Shown here piece after piece: positions 39,265 to 46,307 of a stretch of 46,307 nt of DNA (its first letter is position 1; each line of letters opens with the position of its first letter). The stretch lies in contig DWWQ01000049.1 of assembly GCA_019119615.1 (NCBI GenBank), positions 1-46,307 of the forward strand. The letters run 5' to 3'. The DNA comes from Candidatus Alistipes stercoravium (GTDB taxonomy: Bacteria; Bacteroidota; Bacteroidia; Bacteroidales; Rikenellaceae). A program made the translations under genes and the position numbers. The notes below the pieces were generated by a model. That model ran no database searches and had not been told where the DNA came from. It saw nothing but the letters and a program-made list of their open reading frames with translations.

Positions 39265-42159
39265 TTATCGGTTGTAGGCTTCGGTGCGCACCTCGTAGCG
39301 GTCGTCCGGAAGCAGGCTGCCGTCGAAGCGGAAGGTGATTTCGCGGCTCTCGCCGGGCAGCAGCGTGAAGTAGTTGTCGTCGGCCTCGTAGGGGAGGATG
39401 CGCTCGCCGTCCGAGAGACGGTAGGGCTGCAGATGGATGGCGAAGGCCACCGAGCGGCCGGTGTTGCGGACCGTCGTGCGGATGAGCTTGCGTTCCCCTT
39501 CGGCCGTGAGCTTCGAGCGTACCTGAAGCCGGGCCGGGGCGAGCGTGTTGAGCGCCGTGTAGTCGCCGCGGCGCGTTGCCCGCCAGTAGAAGTTTTCCGA
39601 GAGCGGCCGGCCGTCGCGGTCCGTGAGCTCGAGGCGGATGAAGTGCACGGGCGAGAGGCGCGGCGCTGTCGCGTCATGCCGATAGACCTCCATCTCGTAG
39701 AGTGAGTAGCCCCACTGCGTGGCGCGGCGGATGCCCTGCATGCGGATGTAGCGCGCCTGCTGCGTGCCGAGCGAGAGGGTCTCCTCGCCGCCCGGGCACT
39801 GCTGCGTCTCGTAGACGTTGCGCCAGGCGGTGCCGTCGTCCGAGAGCTGCAGCCTGTAGGCTGCCGCATGGGCCTCCTCCCAGCGGAGTACGACCTCCGA
39901 AAATTCGCGCACGGCGCCCAGATCGACCTCGATCCACGCGTCGTCGCGGTATTCGCTCGACCAGCGGCTTGCCTCGTTGCCGTCGGTGAGGGCCTGCGGA
40001 CCCGCGCCGTCGCGCGACGACGAGGAGGCCCGCACCGGCCGGTTGCGGGCCAGGTTGCCCTGCGCGAAGTTCAGCTCGAAGAGGTAGCGGGCCGTGTTGG
40101 GCTCGAGCGAGACGTGTATCTGCTGCGTGAACTGCGGCAGCAGGCGTCCGTCGAGGTCGTAGACCCGCGCCGTGGCCACGGCATCGACCGCCTCGCGCGT
40201 CGTGTTGATCGCCTTGACCGTATTGTCGGCATGGCTCCACTGGATGTGTACCGGCTCGCACGCCTTGCGCACGCCCCAGTAGGCGCCCGTCGGATCGAAA
40301 TAGTAGTCGTAGGTCTGCCAGACGAGCGACGGATAGGCCGACTGGCTCATCCAGGTCATGATGCCCGTGGCATCGTCCCACAGATGGTGCTGCCACCCTT
40401 CGTACATCGCCTTGTTCGACTCGAGGTTGAGCAGCTGCGCCTTGCGGCAGAAATCCTCGATGCCCGTCGGCTCGCCGTAGTTCCCGGCGACGGTCTCGAA
40501 GTATTTGTCCGGGGCGGCGTTGGCTGCCGACTTGCCGAAGAAGCGCTTGTCCCACATGTCGTTGCGGGGCCACCAGGCCTCCTCGGGCATGAAGCGGCGG
40601 AAGCTCTCGAAGGTGGTGAAGACCGCCGTGCCGATCTCGGTGCGGAAGCCCCATGCCGGGCGTCCCTTGTAGCCGTAGGGCATCGGGCAGGGCGTGAAGT
40701 ACCACGAGGGGTGCATGTTGGCCCACGGACCGCTGCCCGAGAGCCCCTGCGCGTTGGAGATCGACTGGTAGTGGCGGTCGCCGCCGTCGTAGTAGGCCAC
40801 GTCGCCGCGCAGCCAGTCGTCGAGCGGCGCCAGGGGCACCCCTTCGTTGTCGCCGCACCAGACGGCGATCGAGGCGTGGTTGCGCAGCCGCTTGATCTTC
40901 TCCACGGCGTTGCGCTGGAACGCCTCGAGGTCCTGCGGCAGGTTGGGGTGCGAGTTGAGCCAGAAGTCGTCCCACACCATGATGCCGTAGCGGTCGCAGG
41001 CGTCGTAGAACTCCTCGTCGGTCGTTGAGCCGATCCAGTTGCGGATCATGTTGAAGTGCATGTGGCGGTGCAGCGCCACGCGCGTGTCGTACTCCTCGCC
41101 GCGGCAGCGCAGGAGCCATTCGCTCATGCCCCAGTTGCCGCCCTTGACGAAGACCTTCTCGCCGTTGATCTTCAGGCGGAAGATGCCGTCGGCGTCGTAT
41201 TCGTAGCCGTATTCGCGGATGCCGAAGGTGATCTCACGGCTGTCCGAGACGCCCTTCTCCGTGTTGAAGTTCAGGCGGCAGGTGTACAGGTCGGGATCGC
41301 CCATGCCGTTGGGCCACCACAGGCGCGGATGCTCCACGGCAAAGTCCGCCACCTCGCGCTCGGAGAGGCGCACGGTGCGCTGCTCGCCGGCCTTGAGGCG
41401 CACGGGATACGAGAAGCGGATGCCGCCCGGTGCGATCTCACCCTCGAGGGTTCCCTCGAGAGGCTCCGACGAGCGGTTCTCGACCTCCGCAAGGATCTCG
41501 ATGCGGGCATGCTCCCGGTCGGGCACCTTCGTGCGGATCCAGGGGTCGATCAGCCGCACGTCGCCCGTCGTCGTGAGGTAGACGTCGTCGGTGATGCCGC
41601 TCAACAGGCCCGGGACGTAGGGCATCCAGTCCCATCCGGCGCTCGAAATATAGGTCGGACTGCGGAGGTTCGGCACGGGAAGGCCCACCCATTCGACCTC
41701 GACCTCGAGGCGGTTTTCGCCGCCGGGCTGCACGAGGTCGGTGATGTCGTAGTCGCCCCGCTGCATGAAGCCGTCGAGGTGGCCGAGCGTATGGCCGTTC
41801 AGCCGGACGGTACCCTTGCGGTTCACCCCTTCGAAATGGAGCCAGAGCGTGCGCCCGGGTTCGATCGCCGGGGTCCTGAACGTTCCCGTATAGAGGAAGT
41901 CGCGGTCGTAGCGGCTCTTCTCCACGCGGTAGGCGTTGTCCCCGAAGTTAGGGTCCTCCTCCACGCCGGCAGCGACGTACGAGACGAAGACGCAGCCCGG
42001 GACGATGGCCTCGACCGCGGGCAGGCCGGTCGTGTCCGCCACGGGGCGGACCTCCCAGCGGATATGTCCGCTGCGGCTGTCGAGCGCGATGCGCGGCTGT
42101 GCGCAGAGGGCCCCCGTTGCGAAGATCGCGAGGGCGAGAAGCAGATGGAGTCGTTTCAT
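39265..42159 (-). CDS. GH2 exo-beta-glycosidase (mannosidase/glucosaminidase-like) with internal discoidin domain, PUL2
   Basis: The protein has 964 residues from MKRLHLLLALAIFATG, with a signal peptide; the longer frame to 42354 runs through DUF5005 sequence and is rejected. The jelly-roll domain carries FEGVNRKGTVRLNG (109-122), then an Ig-like domain. The TIM barrel has MIRNWIGSTTDEEFYDACD. The acid/base Glu439 is in AVWCGDNEG and the nucleophile candidate Glu508 is in WGFRTEIG. A discoidin/F5-8 type C (CBM32-like) domain (about 702-828, NLARNRPVRASSSS) is inserted before the terminal Ig domain, which starts SPVHFIRLELTD. The WCG-NE type motif points to exo-beta-mannosidase or exo-glucosaminidase relatives rather than LacZ. 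Confidence 0.9.
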   Translation of the reverse strand: MKRLHLLLALAIFATGALCAQPRIALDSRSGHIRWEVRPVADTTGLPAVEAIVPGCVFVSYVAAGVEEDPNFGDNAYRVEKSRYDRDFLYTGTFRTPAIEPGRTLWLHFEGVNRKGTVRLNGHTLGHLDGFMQRGDYDITDLVQPGGENRLEVEVEWVGLPVPNLRSPTYISSAGWDWMPYVPGLLSGITDDVYLTTTGDVRLIDPWIRTKVPDREHARIEILAEVENRSSEPLEGTLEGEIAPGGIRFSYPVRLKAGEQRTVRLSEREVADFAVEHPRLWWPNGMGDPDLYTCRLNFNTEKGVSDSREITFGIREYGYEYDADGIFRLKINGEKVFVKGGNWGMSEWLLRCRGEEYDTRVALHRHMHFNMIRNWIGSTTDEEFYDACDRYGIMVWDDFWLNSHPNLPQDLEAFQRNAVEKIKRLRNHASIAVWCGDNEGVPLAPLDDWLRGDVAYYDGGDRHYQSISNAQGLSGSGPWANMHPSWYFTPCPMPYGYKGRPAWGFRTEIGTAVFTTFESFRRFMPEEAWWPRNDMWDKRFFGKSAANAAPDKYFETVAGNYGEPTGIEDFCRKAQLLNLESNKAMYEGWQHHLWDDATGIMTWMSQSAYPSLVWQTYDYYFDPTGAYWGVRKACEPVHIQWSHADNTVKAINTTREAVDAVATARVYDLDGRLLPQFTQQIHVSLEPNTARYLFELNFAQGNLARNRPVRASSSSRDGAGPQALTDGNEASRWSSEYRDDAWIEVDLGAVREFSEVVLRWEEAHAAAYRLQLSDDGTAWRNVYETQQCPGGEETLSLGTQQARYIRMQGIRRATQWGYSLYEMEVYRHDATAPRLSPVHFIRLELTDRDGRPLSENFYWRATRRGDYTALNTLAPARLQVRSKLTAEGERKLIRTTVRNTGRSVAFAIHLQPYRLSDGERILPYEADDNYFTLLPGESREITFRFDGSLLPDDRYEVRTEAYNR

Positions 42160-42229
42160 CCTGTCGTTCGGTTGGTTTTCGGTATGCCGGCCGGCCCGCC
42201 CCGCAGGCGGCGGAGCGGACCGTACGGTG

Positions 42230-43633
42230 TTATTCGGCGGCGTCGGGCGTCGTCTCTGTGGGCGTCTCCTCCTCGTCCGTGTCGATGTCGAAGACATGCT
42301 CCCAGTTGTAGACGCGGAAGAAGTAGGGACGGTAGAAGTCGGCGCTGCCCACACGGTTGAAGTTGTCCCAGAAGTTGTTCGGGTCGCTGTTCGTCGAGAA
42401 GACCAGCTCGCCCTGGCGCGAGAGGGCCGGGTGCAGGTTGATCATGTACCAGCGCTGCGGATAGGGGTTGCCCAGCTTGTCGAGCGTTGCCGGCAGCGTG
42501 AAGAGCAGCGTGCGGTCGGTGAAGGGCCCGTAGGGGGTCTCGCTGCGGTAGATGTAGATGTCGCGGCCGAAGGGGAAGGCCTCCATGCACATGTAGTAGA
42601 CACCGTCCTTCTCGAAGACCCAGGGCATCGAGCCCGAATCGGTGGTGATGTACGAACGCTCCATCTCGTCGTCGGTCGGCACGGAGCTCTGCCACTGGTA
42701 GTTGCCGCTCACGTCGCGGATGTAGTAGCTCCACGGGCTGCCCAGGTCGAGCGTCTCGGTGCGGGCGACCAGCACGCGCGAGCTGAGGTTCACCTGCTTG
42801 GTCGTGTAGAGGTAGATATGGCCCTCCTTCTCGTCCTCGAACATCGTCGAGCCGTAGCCCAGGCCGTCGGACTTGAAGTTGTAGTCGGTCGAGAGCACCG
42901 ACATGTACTGTCCGTCGCCCGGCTCGCCCTTGAGGCTGTATTCGCGCAGGCAGCCGTCGATGTTCTTCAGCGATCCCGGCTCGACGCCCGTCCAGAGCAC
43001 CTGGAGGATCTCGCCGTGTGCGGGGTCGTCGTAGACTACGGCGTCGCCGGCCCAGTAGCAGAAGTCCTGGTCGATCTCGCCGATGGCGATCTGCTCGTCC
43101 GAGAGCGAAGCCTTCGGATGGCGGATGTGCGTGCGCGCCTGGTAGTAGCGCTCGGCGTTGGGGTCGCTCGTCTGGACGTAGTCCGCGAGCCATACCAGGT
43201 CGTCGTCGGTCTCCCGGCCGGCGGCGATCGTCGCACCCTTCTGGACCATGATGCTGTTGCGGGGGAAGCTGCAGGCTCCGCGGGCGCGGGTCTCGCCGTC
43301 CACGACGCCGTAGAAGCTGTCGTTGAACGACCAGAAGACGTTGCCGTCGGGCAGGGCTGTCGTCAGCACGCCGTCGCCGCCGTTCCAGCCCAGCGTGCGG
43401 GTGAAGAGCGCGTCGTATTTCTTGTCCTTGTAGACGAAGACGCAGGAGGCCTGGCCGCCCTCGTCGGGCATCATCACCAGATCCCACGAGGGATCGATCG
43501 AGGGAGGCGTCAGCGTCTCGGGCGCCTCGGGGGCCTCGTCATAGGGGATCGCCGGATTTTCGAAATCGTTGCATGCGATCAGCGATCCGGCGCACAGGCC
43601 GATCATGCAGCATGCTATGAGGTGTTTTTTCAT
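42230..43633 (-). CDS. DUF5005/DUF4185-like beta-propeller lipoprotein, PUL2
   Basis: This 467-residue lipoprotein has lipid Cys21 (SLIAC) followed by an acidic Pro/Glu linker. The body contains ALPDGNVFWSFNDSFYG (about residues 93-109), FPRNSIMVQKG, YYIRDVSGNYQW and the blade-like MPWVFEKDGVYYMCMEAFPFG. This pattern resembles five-bladed propellers of the DUF5005/DUF4185 and GH43/GH32 superfold. Some DUF4185 proteins are now known glycosidases, so it may be a catalytic or binding protein. Likely acidic residues lie in FNDSFYG and MEAFPFG, but the active site is not established. It sits between the SusE-position lipoprotein and the GH2 enzyme. Confidence 0.75.
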   Translation of the reverse strand: MKKHLIACCMIGLCAGSLIACNDFENPAIPYDEAPEAPETLTPPSIDPSWDLVMMPDEGGQASCVFVYKDKKYDALFTRTLGWNGGDGVLTTALPDGNVFWSFNDSFYGVVDGETRARGACSFPRNSIMVQKGATIAAGRETDDDLVWLADYVQTSDPNAERYYQARTHIRHPKASLSDEQIAIGEIDQDFCYWAGDAVVYDDPAHGEILQVLWTGVEPGSLKNIDGCLREYSLKGEPGDGQYMSVLSTDYNFKSDGLGYGSTMFEDEKEGHIYLYTTKQVNLSSRVLVARTETLDLGSPWSYYIRDVSGNYQWQSSVPTDDEMERSYITTDSGSMPWVFEKDGVYYMCMEAFPFGRDIYIYRSETPYGPFTDRTLLFTLPATLDKLGNPYPQRWYMINLHPALSRQGELVFSTNSDPNNFWDNFNRVGSADFYRPYFFRVYNWEHVFDIDTDEEETPTETTPDAAE

Positions 43634-43654
43634 GGTTCTTGCGGTAAGGGTTGG

Positions 43655-44653
43655 TTAGTATTGCGTACGGACCATCGTCTCGCGGATCTCGTGCCAGGTG
43701 TTGCTATCCTCGGTGGCGAGCTGATAGCGGTAGTAGAGATAGAAGGTCTCCGTTTCGGGGTCGTAGGCCGAGACGTCCTGCGGCGAGAGCGAGACGTGGA
43801 TGGCGTCCTGGCTGTCGAGGTAGGGTTCGACGATAACCTTCTGCATGGGCACGCTCTCGCCGGTGAGTTCGCCCTCGACATAGACGGGGACATTCACCCA
43901 CGTTTCGGGATCCACCGTAACGCGGAGGCTGTTGTTGCGGATCGTCAGCTTGTCGCTGGCGGCCGTGGCGCCCGGGAGAATCCGGATGGCGTGTTCCCCG
44001 ACGGGGATCACGAGCTTCGAGGAGTTGATCGACTGGCGCCGCGTGTCCGAACCGAAGAGGCCGTCGATGACCCAACCCGTCTGGGTCGTACCCGTCATCG
44101 TGTAGTAGGTGTCGCTCTTGGTGGTGGCGTATTCGTTCTTGCGCAGGATCTCGAAGAGCACATAGTTCTTCGACGTCGAGGCCATGTATCCCGAGACGGA
44201 TTCGATGCGCAGCGGGATGAAGTAGGTCTCGTCGGGCAGCAGGTTGTCGATGCGGACGTTGATCGGCAGCAGTGTCGAGTAGCTGCCGGCCTTCATATCG
44301 ACGCTCATCGGGTCGATCGTATAGTACTCCGGGTCGAGCTCGATGGCGTAATCGTCGAAGCTCGTGTCGAAGTTGCGCTTGTTGTATTCGCCGATGGCCT
44401 CGTCGTCGAGGCAGAACTTCACGGTAACGTCCTCGTCGAGGCCCGTCGAGCCGCTGGCGTAGATGGGCAGGTTGCCCGTAAAGCCGTTTTCACCGTATTC
44501 GAACTCCTCGCCGAGGATGTTGTTCTCGCCGCTGACGATGAAGATCTCCTTGCGGTAGAGCTCCTCCTTGTAATACTCCATTTCGCAGGAGGTGAGGAGT
44601 CCCGAGGCGGCGGCCGCAACCGAGAGGATCGTTATTTTGCTGAATGCTTTCAT
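43655..44653 (-). CDS. DUF1735/DUF4361 surface lipoprotein (SusE position), PUL2
   Basis: This 332-residue lipoprotein has lipid Cys23 (LLTSC) followed by EMEYYKEE, an acidic surface-export-like stretch. The N-terminal domain (about 38-175) is an Ig-like DUF1735 fold, with EYNKRNFDTSFDDYAIELDP and a long set of strands ending KNYVLFEIL. The C-terminal domain (about 185-332) looks like DUF4361, a discoidin-related fold, with SLRVTVDPETWVNVPV. Such proteins follow susD and bind the target glycan at the cell surface. It starts 24 bp after the susD stop. Confidence 0.82.
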   Translation of the reverse strand: MKAFSKITILSVAAAASGLLTSCEMEYYKEELYRKEIFIVSGENNILGEEFEYGENGFTGNLPIYASGSTGLDEDVTVKFCLDDEAIGEYNKRNFDTSFDDYAIELDPEYYTIDPMSVDMKAGSYSTLLPINVRIDNLLPDETYFIPLRIESVSGYMASTSKNYVLFEILRKNEYATTKSDTYYTMTGTTQTGWVIDGLFGSDTRRQSINSSKLVIPVGEHAIRILPGATAASDKLTIRNNSLRVTVDPETWVNVPVYVEGELTGESVPMQKVIVEPYLDSQDAIHVSLSPQDVSAYDPETETFYLYYRYQLATEDSNTWHEIRETMVRTQY

Positions 44654-44677
44654 GATCTGGATTTTTGGAGGTATTGA

Positions 44678-46307
44678 CTATTTCTCCCAGCCCGGATTCT
44701 GGTCCAGACTCGGAACCTTGCGCAGCTCGTCGCGGTGCAGCGGCATGAGCATGTATTTGGATTTGAACGTCCGCTCGCGGATGGTGCGGTAGGAGATGAT
44801 CGTCGGGGCGTAGAATCCCTCCCACTCGGAGGCTTCGACGTTCAGACCCGTCAGCGGCTCGCGCTCCAGCTCCTCGAAGATGCCCCAGCGGCAGATGTCG
44901 TAGTAGCGGCGGTTCTCGTGGAGGAACTCGACCATGCGCTCGCGCTGGATCAGCTCGTTGAAGGTGTCGGCATCGGCCAGTTCGTCCTGCGAGGCTCCGG
45001 GAAGTCCGGCGCGGTAGCGCACCTGGTTGAAGGCCTCGGCCATGGCGGCCTGGTCGCGCGAGAAGCTCTCGCCGTTTACCTCGTGGGTCGTCGTCAGGTT
45101 GTTCAGCGCCTCGGCATAGGAGAGCAGGATCTCGGCGTAGCGGATGATCGGGAAGGTCTTCTCCACGGTGCGGGCGTTGCTGCCCGTGCGGGCGTCGCGC
45201 GGATGCACATACTTGCGGCAGGTATAGCCCGTCAGGTTGTAGACGTTCGTTACGCCCGCCTGGTTCTTGCCGGCGTTGGCGCCGTTGTAGTACTCGACGA
45301 TCTGGTTGCGCATGTCCTCCGAAGTGGTCGATTCCATCTGCCAGAGGGCTCCCGAGAATCCGATGCTGGCGTAGAAACGCGGCTCGCGGTTGGCGTAGGC
45401 CTTGTAGGTGCCGCCCGGAAGGGTGTAGTTCTTCGAGAGCTGCTGGTCGGCCGTCGTAACGCACGTCTGGTCGTAGGGACGGTCCTCATAGGGATACTCG
45501 GCGCTCGCCTCGTGGATGTCGCGGCCGTCGGCCATGCGGTAGGCGTCGATGATGCGCTGCGGAATGCTGATCGAACCGTTGCCGCCCAGCTTGAGCGGGA
45601 AGATGACGTCCTGCTGGTCATTGACATTCTCGGTCGTGCCCCAGATCAGCTCCGGGTTGGTGACGTTGGTCGTCTCGCCGGTGAACATCTCCGAGTAGGA
45701 GCGGAAGGGGTCGATGCCGCCCGCACCTGCGGGGAATGCGGCCGACGGCACGTTGGCCGGCAGCGGCAGGGTGTATTCGTCGGCCTCCACCGTATGGAGC
45801 CGGTAGAGGTTGAGATCCATGACGCGCTTGGCGGCTGCGGCGGCCACGGCCCACTTGCGCTCGTCGTAGGTCTGCGAGATGTAGTGCACGCCGTCGGACT
45901 TGCGCGTGAAGTCGCCGAAGTAGCGGCGTGCGGCGCTTCCGCCGTTGTAGAGCGGGCTGGCGGCCTGCAGGCGCAGACGGGCCACGAGCGCCAGGGCGGC
46001 ACCCTTTGTCGGGCTGCCGAAGAGGTCGATGGGCTGTTCGGTCTCGAGGTTCTCGGCGGCGGCCTCGAACTCCGAGCAGATGTAATCGACACACTCGTCG
46101 TAGGTGCTGCGCTCACGCTGGTAGTAGTCGGGCGTGGCGTTGGTGTCGAAGACCTGGTCGCCGACCAGGATCATCGGGCCCTGGTTCTGGAGGATCCAAT
46201 AGTAGGCGTAGGCGCGCAGGAAGCGGCAGCGGGCGCGGAACTCCATCTTGTCGAAGGCGTTCATGTCGGGCACCTCGTCGATATGGGGCAGAATGGTGTT
46301 GATCTTG
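44678..46307 (-). CDS. SusD/RagB-family glycan-binding lipoprotein, PUL2 (N-terminus outside the window)
   Basis: The frame is open to the window edge, so the signal peptide and the first part are missing and about 542 residues are visible. RARCRFLRAYAYYWILQNQGPMIL is the SusD TPR segment near the visible start. ALALVARLRLQAASPLYNG, FPIIRYAEILLSYAEALN and FNQVRYRAGLPG occur in order. The C-terminus RERMVEFLHENRRYYDICRW and MPLHRDEL is typical. A susC gene is expected just outside the window, upstream. With the GH78 and GH2 genes it defines a rhamnose-containing glycan utilisation locus. Confidence 0.95.
   Translation of the reverse strand, partial: KINTILPHIDEVPDMNAFDKMEFRARCRFLRAYAYYWILQNQGPMILVGDQVFDTNATPDYYQRERSTYDECVDYICSEFEAAAENLETEQPIDLFGSPTKGAALALVARLRLQAASPLYNGGSAARRYFGDFTRKSDGVHYISQTYDERKWAVAAAAAKRVMDLNLYRLHTVEADEYTLPLPANVPSAAFPAGAGGIDPFRSYSEMFTGETTNVTNPELIWGTTENVNDQQDVIFPLKLGGNGSISIPQRIIDAYRMADGRDIHEASAEYPYEDRPYDQTCVTTADQQLSKNYTLPGGTYKAYANREPRFYASIGFSGALWQMESTTSEDMRNQIVEYYNGANAGKNQAGVTNVYNLTGYTCRKYVHPRDARTGSNARTVEKTFPIIRYAEILLSYAEALNNLTTTHEVNGESFSRDQAAMAEAFNQVRYRAGLPGASQDELADADTFNELIQRERMVEFLHENRRYYDICRWGIFEELEREPLTGLNVEASEWEGFYAPTIISYRTIRERTFKSKYMLMPLHRDELRKVPSLDQNPGWEK

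Noticed and set aside
35998..39705. A 1235-codon open frame on the plus strand
   Set aside because: It lies opposite the small lipoprotein, GH78 and GH2 genes and has no family resemblance. It is explained by GC codon bias.
1..46307. CRISPR arrays, insertion sequences, prophage or conjugation genes
   Set aside because: I found no regularly spaced repeats, transposase, integrase or phage-type genes anywhere in the window.

Overview
The window is GC-rich chromosomal DNA of a gut-type Bacteroidota, most probably Alistipes or a close relative in the Rikenellaceae. That placement is an inference. It rests on two SusC/SusD-type loci, many SPII lipoproteins, several copies of the Bacteroidota promoter core TAnnTTTG, the absence of strong Shine-Dalgarno sequences, and the high GC content. 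Almost every gene is on the minus strand; only the glycine-lipid pair and a GH109 enzyme are on plus.

Layout. (1) 1-2349: the start of a division and cell-wall (dcw) operon, rsmH-ftsL-ftsI, with ftsI cut by the window edge and no mraZ upstream. (2) 2494-4857: a secreted GH3 glycosidase. (3) 5103-6967, plus strand: a PlsC-like O-acyltransferase and a GNAT-like N-acyltransferase matching the GlsA/GlsB pair that makes glycine lipids, ended by a bidirectional terminator. (4) 7085-9970: lnt-folC, which shares a promoter region with a divergent GH109 lipoprotein (10073-11485). (5) 11571-25328: PUL1, an eight-gene operon in the order GHL10-type glycosidase lipoprotein, SusC, SusD, DUF5018-like surface lipoprotein, second GHL10, DUF5009/HGSNAT-like membrane acetyltransferase, secreted metallophosphoesterase, third GHL10. 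It has one strong promoter (25620-25649) and a leader of about 285 nt. There is a nine-base G:C run in that leader and another inside the susC signal-peptide codons. (6) 26082-26167: tRNA-Leu(GAG) with its own promoter and terminator. (7) 26330-34699: a compact run of MBL hydrolase, FkbM methyltransferase, trmD, lpxB, FAH-family hydrolase, maf, S46 dipeptidyl-peptidase and BACON-PDZ-S41 peptidase, with several ATGA stop/start overlaps. (8) 34867-46307: PUL2, with SusD (cut by the window edge), a DUF1735/DUF4361 lipoprotein, a DUF5005 beta-propeller lipoprotein, a GH2 enzyme carrying a discoidin (F5/8C) domain, a GH78 alpha-L-rhamnosidase, a small lipoprotein and a DUF4961 lipoprotein.

PUL2 looks like a system for a rhamnose-containing plant or microbial glycan. 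PUL1 is the most novel part. It has no classical CAZyme families, only three divergent GHL10 paralogues together with an acetyltransferase related to heparan-alpha-glucosaminide N-acetyltransferase and a phosphoesterase. My working hypothesis, which is inference only, is that it processes an amino-sugar glycan with free glucosamine and/or phosphoester groups, such as denuded peptidoglycan strands, a PNAG-like polymer or another phosphorylated glycan. Its homopolymer tracts, structured leader and lack of a local regulator make its control worth testing.
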